DNA of 64,000 nt from Sabellastarte sp. h YS-2021 (Eukaryota; Annelida; Polychaeta; Sabellida; Sabellidae): the NCBI GenBank assembly GCA_964017235.1, contig OZ024927.1, positions 47,249,293-47,313,292 of the forward strand. Direction: 5' to 3'. How positions within the stretch are numbered: the first letter of the stretch is position 1; each line of letters opens with the position of its first letter. Both the position numbers and the translations under genes were made by a program. Below are positions 41,023 through 52,100 of the stretch, one piece after another. The notes under the pieces were generated by a model. The model worked only from the letters and a program-made list of their open reading frames with translations. It was not told where the DNA came from and searched no databases.

Positions 41023-42443
41023 ATGTTCCAGTCCTATATTTTTGATATTGAAACACCCCATCCTGCAACTTCAAAACATCTATGTTTGCTGACACGGCTC
41101 ATAGAATATTATTCAGAGCTCCCACGATTGCTCAATGTTATTGTGAGGTCAATGCTTTTATCCAAGAGTGTTCTCAGACACAGACAGGATTTAACAAGCA
41201 AAGATAACAAGAATGAATTTTACAATGAGAAAGAGGCAATGTTGGCCTTAATTCAGCATGAGCAACATTCATTTTCTGTAGATAACTTGAAACAACTCAT
41301 GCCATTCCTTGATCAGCAAGGTATCTACCGTGTGAATGGCAGACTTTCAAATGTGGACCATCTTTCTTATGATGAGAGATTTAACATCATACTTCCCAAA
41401 GGGTCAAACTTAACAAAACTGATCATTTGACAAGAACACAAGTTATCAGCTCACATGGGCCCAGATTATGTTCTTATCCGACTTAGGTCAAAGTTTTGGG
41501 TTATTGGTGGAAAAAGTGCTGTTAGAAATGTGATTTCTAAATGTAGACTCTGCAAGGAAAAAAACGCAAGGCCACTTCAACAAGTGATGTGTCCCCCTTC
41601 CTGAAGAAAGAGGAACTCCATCATTTCCCTTTCGGTATGTTGGACTCAACTTTCGGTCCTTTCTACTGTAAAGTTCGCCGGCAACGTTTCAAATGGTATG
41701 GTTGTGTTTTTTGTGTTCGGCAACAAGAGCCATTCACATTGAATGTGTCAATTCTTTAGAAGCAGCTGCATTCCTGTGTGCCCTCTCAAAGTTTATTGCC
41801 AGATGTGGTAAATCAGAAAAGATTTATAGCGACAACGGAACAAATTTCAGGGGTGCTCAAGAGGAGCTTCAAAATGCAGTCACTTCTTTGGACAGCCCAG
41901 CTGGTAGTTATGCACTAGACTTATTAGAAGCATTCATGAGACACTGCTTGGTGTAACAACTGAACAAGAAATGAGTGAGGACAATTTAAACACCTTTCTC
42001 TGTAAGGCTGAAAAAATTCTAAATGACAGGCCATTGACAAAGGTGTCAAATGACCCCAATGACCAGATACCACTCACCCCAAATCTTATCCTGTTGCTTA
42101 GGGGTAATGTTTGTAAAGCACTGTATCAGTCAGAAAATGTACCAAAGGCCTACCATAGACAGGCACAGTTTTTGGCTGATCTTTTCTGGAAACGATGGCT
42201 AAAAGAGTATGTCCTGTCAATGCAACTGTGGCAAAAATGGCTTTTGCCAAAATGAAATCTTAAGGTTGGGGATTTGGTACTTATGTGTGGTGAGGGATAT
42301 CCACGTGGACGTTGGCCCCTTGCAAAGGTTGTAGAGGAATCAAAAGACATTGGTAGTAATGTCAGAAAGGTGACACTTAAAGACAAAAATGGTTTAAAGG
42401 TTCGACCAATTACTAAACTAGCACTGTTAGAGAGTGCCAAGTA
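41023..42443 (+). pseudogene. BEL/Pao integrase and C-terminal domain remnant
   Basis: The zinc-binding/N-terminal region (to 41430) is followed after stops by the catalytic core (ATRAIHIECVNSLEA, SDNGTNFRGAQEEL). The C-terminal domain of the DUF5641 kind ends at 42441 (GDLVLMCGEGYPRGRWPLAK, RPITKLALL). At least three frame breaks. Confidence 0.8.
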
Positions 42444-42529
42444 GTTTTGTTTATTGTATAGAATAGTATGTGTACATATTCATTTAAAGTTTATAGTTGT
42501 ATATGTAGAAAAGCTACATTTGGATTTCT

Positions 42530-42868
42530 AGAAAGGCTAACACTGTTTCCCTTAATTATGTGTAGTTATTTCAACAACAGAAGTTGATACAATGCTGGTG
42601 TTTTAGAAAAAACAAAGGATGAGTGGACACCTGCCTATATTCCCTGTTTTCTTTGTGACTTTATAAACCTGGCAGAATTGAGTTTTCTGTGTCTTTGTTT
42701 TATATTTTATCCTCTTTGTGATGAAAAGACCCCAAACTATAAGCTACATAAAAAATAAATTATACAAGTAAAGTATATATTCAAGATCAACACAATAAAG
42801 AAATAAAGTTTGAAGAATATCATTCTATTCCCTTTTTTGTTGTGTTCCAATTTTCAAATGACAAATAC
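42530..42868 (+). repeat. 3' LTR of the BEL/Pao element
   Basis: Direct repeat of 36895-37231, starting AGAAAGGCTAACACT and ending near AAATGACAAATACA, about 90 nt after the end of the integrase reading frame. Confidence 0.85.
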
Positions 42869-43385
42869 AAATAGCATAATATGTATGACCAGTGGTAGAC
42901 TAACTAATGTTATCTTTAATGGATACAAAAAATAAATAAATAAAAACGATATAATAATATAATAAAAAATAAATAGAATTAATAAACTGCTAAGTCAAAG
43001 CAAGAGAGCTATATGCCATCTCACCCATACAAGAAAATCTTTATATTACACTAAATTCCAATTTTAAAGTTTACAAAGTCTCAGAGTCTACAGTTCTATT
43101 ACTCACGCAATATTATGATTTAGGTTATATATTGGCTGATGCATAGAACAGATTAGGAAGGGGTCGGTCTTTTAATGATCATACATTATTTATCCACCAT
43201 TATTTAGAATTGTCTTTTGCACAAAAAATAAACATTTGGTGCTTTTGTAAATATGGAAAGGGCTTTTGACAAACTTGATAGAAATTTGATATGTTACTCA
43301 ATGAATATTTACAATATAAAACGAAAGATTTACAAGGCATTACCAACAACAGGCCAAACACTTCCAATATTGCTTATCCGTGCAA
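42869..43385. other. Intergenic, no gene recognised
   Basis: A-rich patch with AATAAATAAATAAA at about 42930. Nothing else seen. Confidence 0.5.
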
Positions 43386-43560
43386 TGTTAAAAAATTCTT
43401 TGAAAATTCTTGGATCCAGACAGTGATCTGGATCATCACCACAATCATATCATCTGTTCCTTGTACCATTGTCGAGTATCATTTATGAATGATAATAATT
43501 AAACATATAATGCCAACAACTGAGTATTCCCATTAAAAAATTACAGCTGAAACAAAAAGG
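43386..43560. repeat. Dispersed repeat, TTGGATCCAGACAGTGATC family
   Basis: CTTGGATCCAGACAGTGATC followed by GGATCATCACCACAATCATA, related to 4005-4128. Confidence 0.5.
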
Positions 43561-43689
43561 TATAAAGTCCAAAATCATTTCCTTTATCCATGTTAAGCCA
43601 ACATTCTTGTAATAAGAACGCAAGTAAGAAATCTGGAAGAAAAAGTACAAATTTGTGAATAGCTCTATCTAAAAATCAAAATCAGATTT

Positions 43690-45055
43690 CCTTTCAAACA
43701 TGGTACTTGAAACACAGGGCGATTTGAAGAAACTATTTCGAACTCGTAAGAATATTTTGGGTGCTTCTGGAAAGTGCGTTTTGCTTGAGTATGAAAATGA
43801 ACTCACTCTTTCTAACACCTTCAATTCATTTTTCATGGACACATTTTTAAAGATCCTTGTTGACATCTTTAAGTGCTATGCTATGAAGATAGTACGAGAA
43901 AAACTGTTGGACAAAGATGCCAACACACACACACTTTGAAATCGCTACTGAGGAAGAAATTTGTAACATAGTGTCCAGAGCATATTTGGCTACATGTGAT
44001 TCGGATCCCATTCCCTTTTGATTTATAAAAGACAAGATTGATGTTTAGTTCCAGCAATTAGAGACATAGTAAACTTGTCACTTAAGTCAGGTGACTGTGC
44101 AACTCCTTTGAAAAGGCAGTAGTTCAGTCCCTCTTGAAGAAAAAAGGTCTTGACCCTGAAACACTAAAATTATCATCCAGTGTCCAACCTGAGCTTTATT
44201 TAAAATACTTGAACAACCAAAATGGTTTAGAGATCATCTTGCCTTGAATGAATCGTGGGGAAAGACTCAATCAGATTACTGGGCCTTTGACAGCACTGAA
44301 ACTGCTTTGCTCCGAGTTCAAAATGACATTTTTGTCACATATGGACAAGAAAAATTAATGACACTTGTAGTGTCAAGTAGAGCATTTGACATCATTGACC
44401 ATAACATACTTATAAGAAGATAAGAGGCACAGTTTGCCCTTTAATATATAAAATCATACCTCTCAAAGAAAGTTGTCAGTTAAAATTGGTAACTGTTTCA
44501 GATCCCATTGAACTGTTTTTGGAGTACCTGAAGGCTCTGTTCTTGGCCCACCTTTTTCAGCTTGTAAACATGTCTGTGTCTAATATAGCAGAATCACACA
44601 GCATTGGACACATGTTCTATGCAGATGATACGCAATTATATATTGCTGCCAACCCCAAGCATGACAACCCAGTAGGACTGATACTTTTAGAATCATGCAT
44701 GAACAACATTGAGGATTGGATGCAGGTCAACCACAGAGACAACTGCACTGGCTTCCAGTTAGACAAAGAATCATTTTTAATACATTGACCTTTCTATTTA
44801 GATGTATTTACAGTGAAGCTCCAGTATACTTATGTGAACTGATTCAGTCAGACAATCCAAGTAGACTTCTCAGATCGAGTAGTGGAAATAGTCTAGTTGT
44901 ACCTGGTACTAGCTCAACATTGGCAGACAGAGGTTTCTCAGTGTGTGGCCCAACTTTATGGAATGGTCTGCCTAAACATATAAGGCTGGCTACTAGCTGC
45001 ACCAAGTTTTAGAAACTCCTAAAACCCATCTGTTCAAGATTGCATTCAGTATGTA
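43690..45055 (+). mobile_element. Degenerate LINE (CR1/L2-like) remnant
   Basis: Pre-RT text (NTFNSFFMDTF; EEEICNIVSRAY ... SDPIP) is followed by FDSTETALLRVQNDIF, motif A with changes (SSRAFDIIDHNIL, 44380), motif B (VPEGSVLGP, about 44520), motif C (FYADDTQLYIA, 44620) and, after a deletion at about 44735, the C-terminal block LHWLPVRQRI ... LWNGLPKHIR. Stops and frameshifts abound. A separate copy from the one at 600-1940. Confidence 0.8.
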
Positions 45056-45611
45056 ATTTTATTTTGAAACATCAAAGTGCTTTGAGCTTACAGAAAATAA
45101 TAATAATAATGTTTTGGAGGGTTACATTGTTGAACTGCTCTGGTAATATGGCAAATGGAATAAGGGAAGGATTATTAGATCTCATATTCTGGGGCCGATT
45201 TCATGAAGCCTCCTTTGTTTTTTTCCTTTCTTAAAGTAAAGGAAGGGGGATTTCTAACCTTTAGCAAGGCTTCCCTTAAATCCTGTTTCACAAAGCCTCC
45301 TTCACTCCACCTTACCAAAGATTTTTCTTAAAACAAAGGAAGGGAGATTCCCTGTATAACCACACTGCTTGGAATTTCCCTCCATTACTTATATAAACTT
45401 CACACAATTTATTTTAAATATTAACAGAGTAAATTGCATTTTAGCATTTTATCTATTTTAAACTTGGTACAGTAGGTACATTTTAATTTTCAGATACATT
45501 ATTTGCATTTTTATTTCTTTTGGGAGTTGTTTCCAAAACTTATAACCTCACCAATGTTTTTCTTTCACTGTGTACTTGTGCACTTACTTTGTACCTAAAT
45601 TAATTTATGAT

Positions 45612-46203
45612 CAGGGGACGATTTCACTAAAGGACTTAAACTAAGTCCCTTTATTGGCTAAGTCAGGGGCTTAAATCTAAGACTTTGGTCTTAGCTAGGT
45701 CTGGGACTTAAAATGGATTTCACAAAGGTGACTTAGCTAAGTCCAAGCTTATCAAATAACCACAGTGGTTTTCTGTGTCTTTTGACATTTTATATCTATT
45801 CAAAATATAATATTGGAGCCATATATCCTTCATTTAATGTATTTTATCTAAGGATAAGGGCTGTTTTGAAATGGAAAACCTTGTTGCTACATATAAACTT
45901 TACCAAAGACTACTTTAGTGAGGTTTTCTGTGGAATTATACTTTATTTACAGCCATTTCAAATTTTGAAGTGGAGAAAAGTTTATGGCGGCCATATTTAA
46001 GTCCTCTTTACAAAATTTAAGCCCAGTACCTCCCAGACTTGCAGTTAAGTCCACTGACTTAGCAATTTCATGGACTTAGCTGCTTTGTGAAATCCGCTAA
46101 GTCTAATACCACAGACTTAACATTCTTTTGACAAAATATAAGACCAAAGTCTTAAATTTAAGTCTAAATCTGGACTTAAGTCCCTTTGTGAAATCGGCCC
46201 CAG
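45612..46203. mobile_element. Nested 0.6-kb TIR element with GACTTAGCTAAGTC palindromes
   Basis: Ends CAGGGGACGATTTCAC and its inverse GTGAAATCGGCCCCAG. The interior repeats CTTAAGTCC, GACTTAG and GGACTTAGCTAAGTCC in both directions. The termini match those of the enclosing element, although the subterminal repeats differ. Fragments of the same kind occur near 19330-19440 and 33545-33655. Confidence 0.7.
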
Positions 46204-46378
46204 TGAAGTCAGTAAATCTATATTTTACTATATTTTAATAAATTATGTAAAATGCAGATTGGTTGTGATTATACTTTGCAAATTAATACAGTAGGTCACG
46301 TGACAATTTTTTACCCAAAGTAAGGGAGGGGACCTTTATCTTCATATAAAACCAAGACGGGCGACCCTTCCATTGTCT

Positions 46379-46411
46379 CAACTCTCCATTATTTTTGCAT
46401 AATGGAGAGTT
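46379..46411. repeat. Short hairpin AACTCTCCATTAT
   Basis: AACTCTCCATTAT and ATAATGGAGAGTT are separated by a few bases, forming a stem of about 13 bp. Isolated, function unknown. Confidence 0.6.
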
Positions 46412-47724
46412 AACACTACATTATTTTCTAACAGTGGATTGTGGTTTAGTTCAATGGCCAGTCTGCCAAGAACAAAAGGATACTTAGTATTTGCCAGTCA
46501 CCCTCAGTACAATGCATTCAATATTGAAATGTTTTCGCAATTTCTTTCACATTAATTAGTTCAGTGGGTACATTTACAAAGTCTTTTCAATTCTGAATGA
46601 CATTCATAGTTTATAGAAAAATACCTCATGAAAAAATGCTACCTTTAAAAAAATACCTCCTGACAAATACAAAACAAGCAATTTAATTTATAAAGTTGGA
46701 TATTTTTTAATTCTTTGCATTTCTTTACAATCTGACTTTACAATAATCTTCTGTGAATTTAATCAAAGGAGAAGCTAACTTTCAAACAAACTCACTGTGA
46801 AAATCTACCCAGTATACTATATTAAAAGGAGTGTTTTAGTGGCTAAAACTTTTACTCAAGTAAAATGAGTAAAAAAAATGTAGTGCAAAAATGCAGTGCT
46901 GAAATGCAGTACTGCTGGGTTTAAATTTGATTTAAATTTTCAATGTTTTTAAGTTCAAAACAAAGATTTTAATTTACCCTATTACAGTTTGTTATATACT
47001 TCTAAAATGATACACTGTTTGTGGTTAAAATAAATTTTGTTCTTAATGTTGTGGATTAATTTTCATATGAGGTATTACTGAAATACAAAATGTGGCATAG
47101 GCATTCTTTCTATGAAGCTTTTTTCCAAGAGACATTCTTTCCAGGAGGCATTTTTCCTTGATTCCAAATTAAGAGACAAAGAAGCACACAAAATAAAAAT
47201 CCTGAGAAACCCAAAAACTTCAACACAAAATAAAACCAGTAAGTAATTTTCCAGTTTCTAGTACTTTCAATGCCTGAAACACAAAAATAATAGCTTACTC
47301 TCTTAAAATAAGCACAGATTAATAAAATAACATGAAACACTCACCACAACAAATTATCCACAGCATTGTTAAATATGCAGTCTAATTTTTTTCTGGAAAG
47401 TGCTTTCTGTAAGTCACAGATCCATATTTTATCGATTATCATTATCCATGGTTAAATTTTGTGGCAATCAGATTATATTAAAACTTTTCAAGCTTTATCC
47501 AAAATTATATTTTCCCATAAAGGAAAACCAGTGGTACACATGGTGAAACAATGTTGATTGTGTATTGAAATAAAATAAAAAACCAACCATAGAACTAATT
47601 TAGTGACAGTCCCATATGGTATGCACACCAAAGGAAACATTACAAAGATTTCTAGGTTTATCATTTGGTACAAGGTGTTAAATTATTGAATTAATAAATT
47701 GGTTTTAATTTACAGGGTTTTATA

Positions 47725-47838
47725 ATAGATAAATGCCTCGTGGCGCTTCCATTATGTAAACTTAATGACCCTTTGGCCTGTTCAGAGCCTCAGGCCATTA
47801 AGTTTACATAATGGAGCGCCACTTGGCCATTATCTATA
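47725..47838. repeat. Near-perfect long palindrome (hairpin of about 50-bp stem)
   Basis: Left arm ATAGATAAATGCCTCGTGGC onward through CATTATGTAAACTTAATG; right arm is the inverse to GCGCCACTTGGCCATTATCT. The loop is about 30 nt. It sits inside the 3-kb TIR element and is probably a miniature foldback transposon inserted there. Confidence 0.7.
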
Positions 47839-48221
47839 TAGGAAACTCCATGAATGTGTTTCTCACTTCAAAAGTTTGAACATCAATTTTTCAAGAATTA
47901 AACAACCAAATTGTATGAAATAAACGGCAGAACATTGTTTGTGGATGTAGGTTTGACAATAATGTTTCAAGCTCTATATATTTAGGTGGATTCACCATAA
48001 AGCATTCATTAAAGTTAATAAACAATCCTTCAAGGACACTTCTTTAAATCTAAGGTAGGTCTTTAGCTTCCTTGAAATTCAAGGGAGTTTTCAAGGTCTC
48101 CTTTAAGGAAGGAGGCTTTGTGAAATTGGGATTTTTTAAAGGAGGGAGAAAATCAAGGAAATCCTAGAATTTAAGGTGACTTTTATCTTAAGGAGGATTC
48201 GTGAAACTGGCCCCTGATATT

Positions 48222-48960
48222 AAAGAAAAAGTACTACTAAATAAGCTTTTAAAAGCTTTAAACTGTAACCGAAATAGGTTTACTTTAGATGCTCCTACAA
48301 TCTGGAATGAATGGTCTACTGATGGTTTTACTGCTTCCTCTGTTGCCTCCTTCAACAGGGGTGGGGGTGCAAAACTATATTTGTAAAATTTGTAAACTAT
48401 ATTTGTAAAATACATAAAGCTACAAAATCAAAATAACTATTGTAAAATAAAATGTGTATTATATTTAAAAGCTATTTTGTAGCTTGTGCAAACATAAACC
48501 TAATGTAGGTCCTGGTTTTATCTAAGCTTGGAGTAAAGGTGTTTTTTTATTTCGCAAGTGAGTAGAGCTGTTGTCCACACAGGTCCCATGGTTTTCATAA
48601 TTATTGACATAAAATACCAGCTAAGTGGGAAGGGATAGCTGTACCAGTTTGAAATAATGGCTGTCCGTACATTCATCTATCACTTTATGTTCAATCACGT
48701 GTAATTTGGTAACACTGACAATCTTTTGAAAAGGAAATCAAATTATTTTAAATGCACACAATTACATAGCCATTACTGTCATTAAGCCTGTCAAAATGAC
48801 TCAAGGAGACAATTTATTGACAACAGCACGTTTTAGCTGTGACGTTCCACACATTTAACACAGTTCTATTAAATTGGTTTTCTCACTTATCAAAAATTTC
48901 ACAACAAATGTTCCCCAATGTTTGCTGTGGGGGGTATTTAAGAGAATCCTTTCAAATGAC
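48222..48960. other. Intergenic, possible LINE scrap
   Basis: 48226-48330 reads DAPTIWNEW, reminiscent of a LINE C-terminus, as if the LINE ending at 45055 or a neighbour were split by the TIR element. Weak. The rest is AT-rich without features. Confidence 0.35.
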
Positions 48961-49001
48961 CATGCTGTCCAGTTTGATTAATACTATTTGCCGGACATGC
49001 A

Positions 49002-49007
49002 TATAAA
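49002..49007 (+). promoter_or_regulatory. TATA box, copy 3
   Basis: TATAAA 60 nt before the ATG that aligns with the starts of copies 1 and 2, so the core promoter is kept although the following exon is disturbed. Confidence 0.6.
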
Positions 49008-49061
49008 GCAGACTGTCCGATTGGTCAGTGGTTATTGGGTAGTATCTTGCCCCAGTCAGCC

Positions 49062-49107
49062 ATGATTCTTTGTTGTGCTCCTCTGTGGATTGTCTGGTCT
49101 CACACAG
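49062..49107 (+). pseudogene. Copy 3 exon 1, frame-disrupted signal peptide
   Basis: Homologous to exon 1 of the other copies and followed by donor GTTAGT, but 2 nt are missing between codons 3 and 7. The downstream half still encodes the leader core LLCGL in the frame of exon 2. Confidence 0.7.
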
Positions 49108-52100
49108 GTTAGTAAACCCATACATCTGTTGCCTAAATGGAGAGAGAAAAAAAGGTTGCGAGCCACTTTTCGGTAGCGGTAATTATGTTTTATTGCATTC
49201 AATTTTGTCATTTTATTTTGCAAATTATATGTATTTTCTGTTGGTCTACGGAAGAATTTTAGGGCCAGAGTGGATAAGATTGGAACTACTATCTGTTAAC
49301 TGACGTTTAAAGTTGATAAATCAACTTTTAAAATTGGTGTACTTTTATTCTCAATAAATTGACTTTTTAACTCGATTAATCAACTTCAAACACACTATCG
49401 ACTTCTAACTCCATTAATCAAACGTGAAATTCAATAAGTAGATTTTAAAACTTTATTAGTTAATTTTTAAGATCGATGAATCAATTCTAAAGCTCAATAA
49501 ATCGACTTTTAAATATATTGATTTGATAAGTTAATAAATATTATTTAAAAGTTGTTCTTTTTAGCTTAAAAATTTATTGATTTAAGATGTTGATTTATTG
49601 AATATATTGACTCTATTAAGCAATTTATCAAGTTTAAAGTGGTTGTTCCATATTCCTGACTTAAGCACCATCTCTTGCTGAGGCCTAAGACCAAAATTTC
49701 AGCAATCATATCCTATCTCTTTTATTTAGGGTAATATCAGTCATTTGAGCTTGGGCTATACTTGTGCAATTGCAATGGGTGAAATGTTGCCCTAAAGCTT
49801 CTCTAATGCCCCTGTTCCACCAAAGGACTAAGCCCTGATCCTGTCCGCGACCCTTAATTGTGAACAGTCGGTGAAAAAAAAGGTAAAATGGGCGGGAAAA
49901 CTGAATCGGTATTAAAGCCTGGGATTAGGTTCAGATCGGCCTCAGGAAGCCTAAGGAGGCCCCAGGTGGCCCCACACATTCCTCCTGGGACTAAGCCCCG
50001 ACTAACCCCTGATTAAGTCCCGGCTTCCTCAGGCGTCCAGATTATTGGTCATATTGGGAGTTCATTTATCTAAGTTTTTGTTTTATTTTTATTTCTTTTT
50101 TTCAGTATATATATATATACATATACAGTAGATATTAAGAAATGGCAGGTGATACACTGGCTGACATAATCTTGTATAATATTCTCTTCAGATAGTATTT
50201 TTACACACAAACTTTACACAAAATTGTTGATATTATCCATATTAAAGTAACGTAACTAAAATTAACACATTATAACAAGAAAATACACAGCATTAGTAAT
50301 AACATTGGAATACTTTATTGTTTTGACACATTTACACTTTGAAAGATAAGTTTACTAGTTTTAAACAATCAGGTAAGGATCATTGGAAATATTAGGACTA
50401 GAAGCCATCAAATAGTTTGTTCCATATATTCCATCTTCTGTCAAAAATTTGTTCCTTTGAACTGATCTTTTGTAGCATTTGCTGCTCTAAGTATTTCTTT
50501 TTAACATGTGACTGGAGGGTAAAAATATTTAATGCACAATTTTTTCTAGAAGACTGAAAAATATAGCTTCTTGTTATTATGAGAACAAAGTTGAGGGGCC
50601 AGCTATTATAGTCCCAGACTAGTCGATTATATAGTCCCAGACCCCCCTTGCCTCTTTTTGGTTTAAAGCACGCGGAAAAGAGTCGGTACTTAATTGGTAC
50701 TTAGTCCCAGGCCACCTGGGGGGTCCTCAGACCGTCGCAGACTAAATTTGTGTGGTCCCAGGTGGCCTGAGGAGGCCAGCTTTGATCGGTTTGGATCAGC
50801 TTCTCTTAGTCGGGGCTTAGTCCCAGACCCAGATTTCTTAGTCCCAGGACACCTGAGACGGTCTGAGGCTTCCTGGGACTAATGAAACTGATTCTTTTTC
50901 ACATGCATGAAACTTCAAAGATCTGTTATGAGTCGGGGACTGACAACAGGCTTTCTGGGACTAAGCTAGGGACGCCTTGGACTAAGGGTTGCAGGAGGCC
51001 TGAGACAACATAGGACAGTGTAAATTTGGGTCTGAGGAGGCCTGAGGAAGCCTGAGACTGGACATTTTGTTGACGGCAGGAAATAAGAATCGGTTTGGGT
51101 CATGAGAAATATCAAACTTGTTTGGTTTTTCTCACGGCCCCAACCAACAACTACCGATCCATACAGAATGCCTGGGACTAAGCAAATTTTTTAAACCGAC
51201 TACAAAATCCCTTAATCGGGAAGCTTAGTCATGTGGTGGAACACCCACATTACATCACATCGTACATGTATACAGATACAGGCGGAAGCAAATATTGTTG
51301 AAAAATATGAGCATAGTGGGGTAGTACAGATTTGAACCTTCAAACAAGGTGTGTTCTCCTGACAAGAGTGTCACTACTTGAACATCAAAGAACAAACTGC
51401 TACTAGCTACAGGCCCCACAGAGGGTTAAAATGGATGCAAGGTATATGTGAGTGTATTATACGGCACGTGCAAACCCTGCAAGTGAATGGAGATCTTGCA
51501 ACAGTAGTAAGGAGAATGCCCATGCGCAAGTCTCTCATAAGTTACCATTGAGATATGGATGCATTTATAGCCCTACTGCGTGCACGCAGAGAAAATGTGC
51601 ATGTCAATTTTCATTGTGGGGGTCTGTGCAACCTGGATATTCTGTTATAAAATCGCAAGTGTAGCTTCAGGCCCCTACCACCCCAGAGACACAAGAGCTG
51701 CGGATATTTATTTATTTGAATACACATAATACATGAGACTACTAAGTATTTACAGTCCTTTTTGCTTTACATACAAGAGTAATTTCATTGAATTACATCA
51801 CCACAAATAGTAAATTTACACTACAGGTTTTTACACTTGGTTTAGACCTAAGCCGGGTCACAACCCACACAACATCCAATCAAATTAACATTTTAAACGA
51901 TACATTATTATATAAGCCAAAACATTAATATGATAACCCAGCTTAAAATCAACCCACTTTAACCCAGATTAGTGAGCAACCCAAATTGGGTAAGGGCTCA
52001 ACCCATATCAACCCAGGACCTCGAAGGTTAAAAGGATGAGGACTTGAACCCAAAAATTTCCATTGCTGCTAGTTAAGCCATGCCACCCACCTACCATAAC

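Larger units (their letters stand above)
36895..42868 (+). mobile_element. BEL/Pao LTR retrotransposon, degenerate
   Basis: Two direct LTRs of about 336-340 bp (36895-37231 and 42530-42868) enclose gag, protease, RT, RNase H and integrase remnants in the usual BEL/Pao order. Frames are broken by stops and frameshifts throughout and the LTRs have many differences, so this is an old, dead copy. The left LTR starts about 55 nt after the target duplication of the preceding TIR element. Confidence 0.9.
45189..48216. mobile_element. 3-kb TIR element, GGGGCCGATTTCA type
   Basis: Left end CTGGGGCCGATTTCATGAAG, right end the inverse (TTCGTGAAACTGGCCCCTG). The flanking pentamer ATATT is duplicated (45184-45188, 48217-48221). 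Subterminal DNA repeats AAGGAAGG and AAGCCTCC words in both orientations. No transposase is evident. Another element with the same end type lies inside it. Confidence 0.75.
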
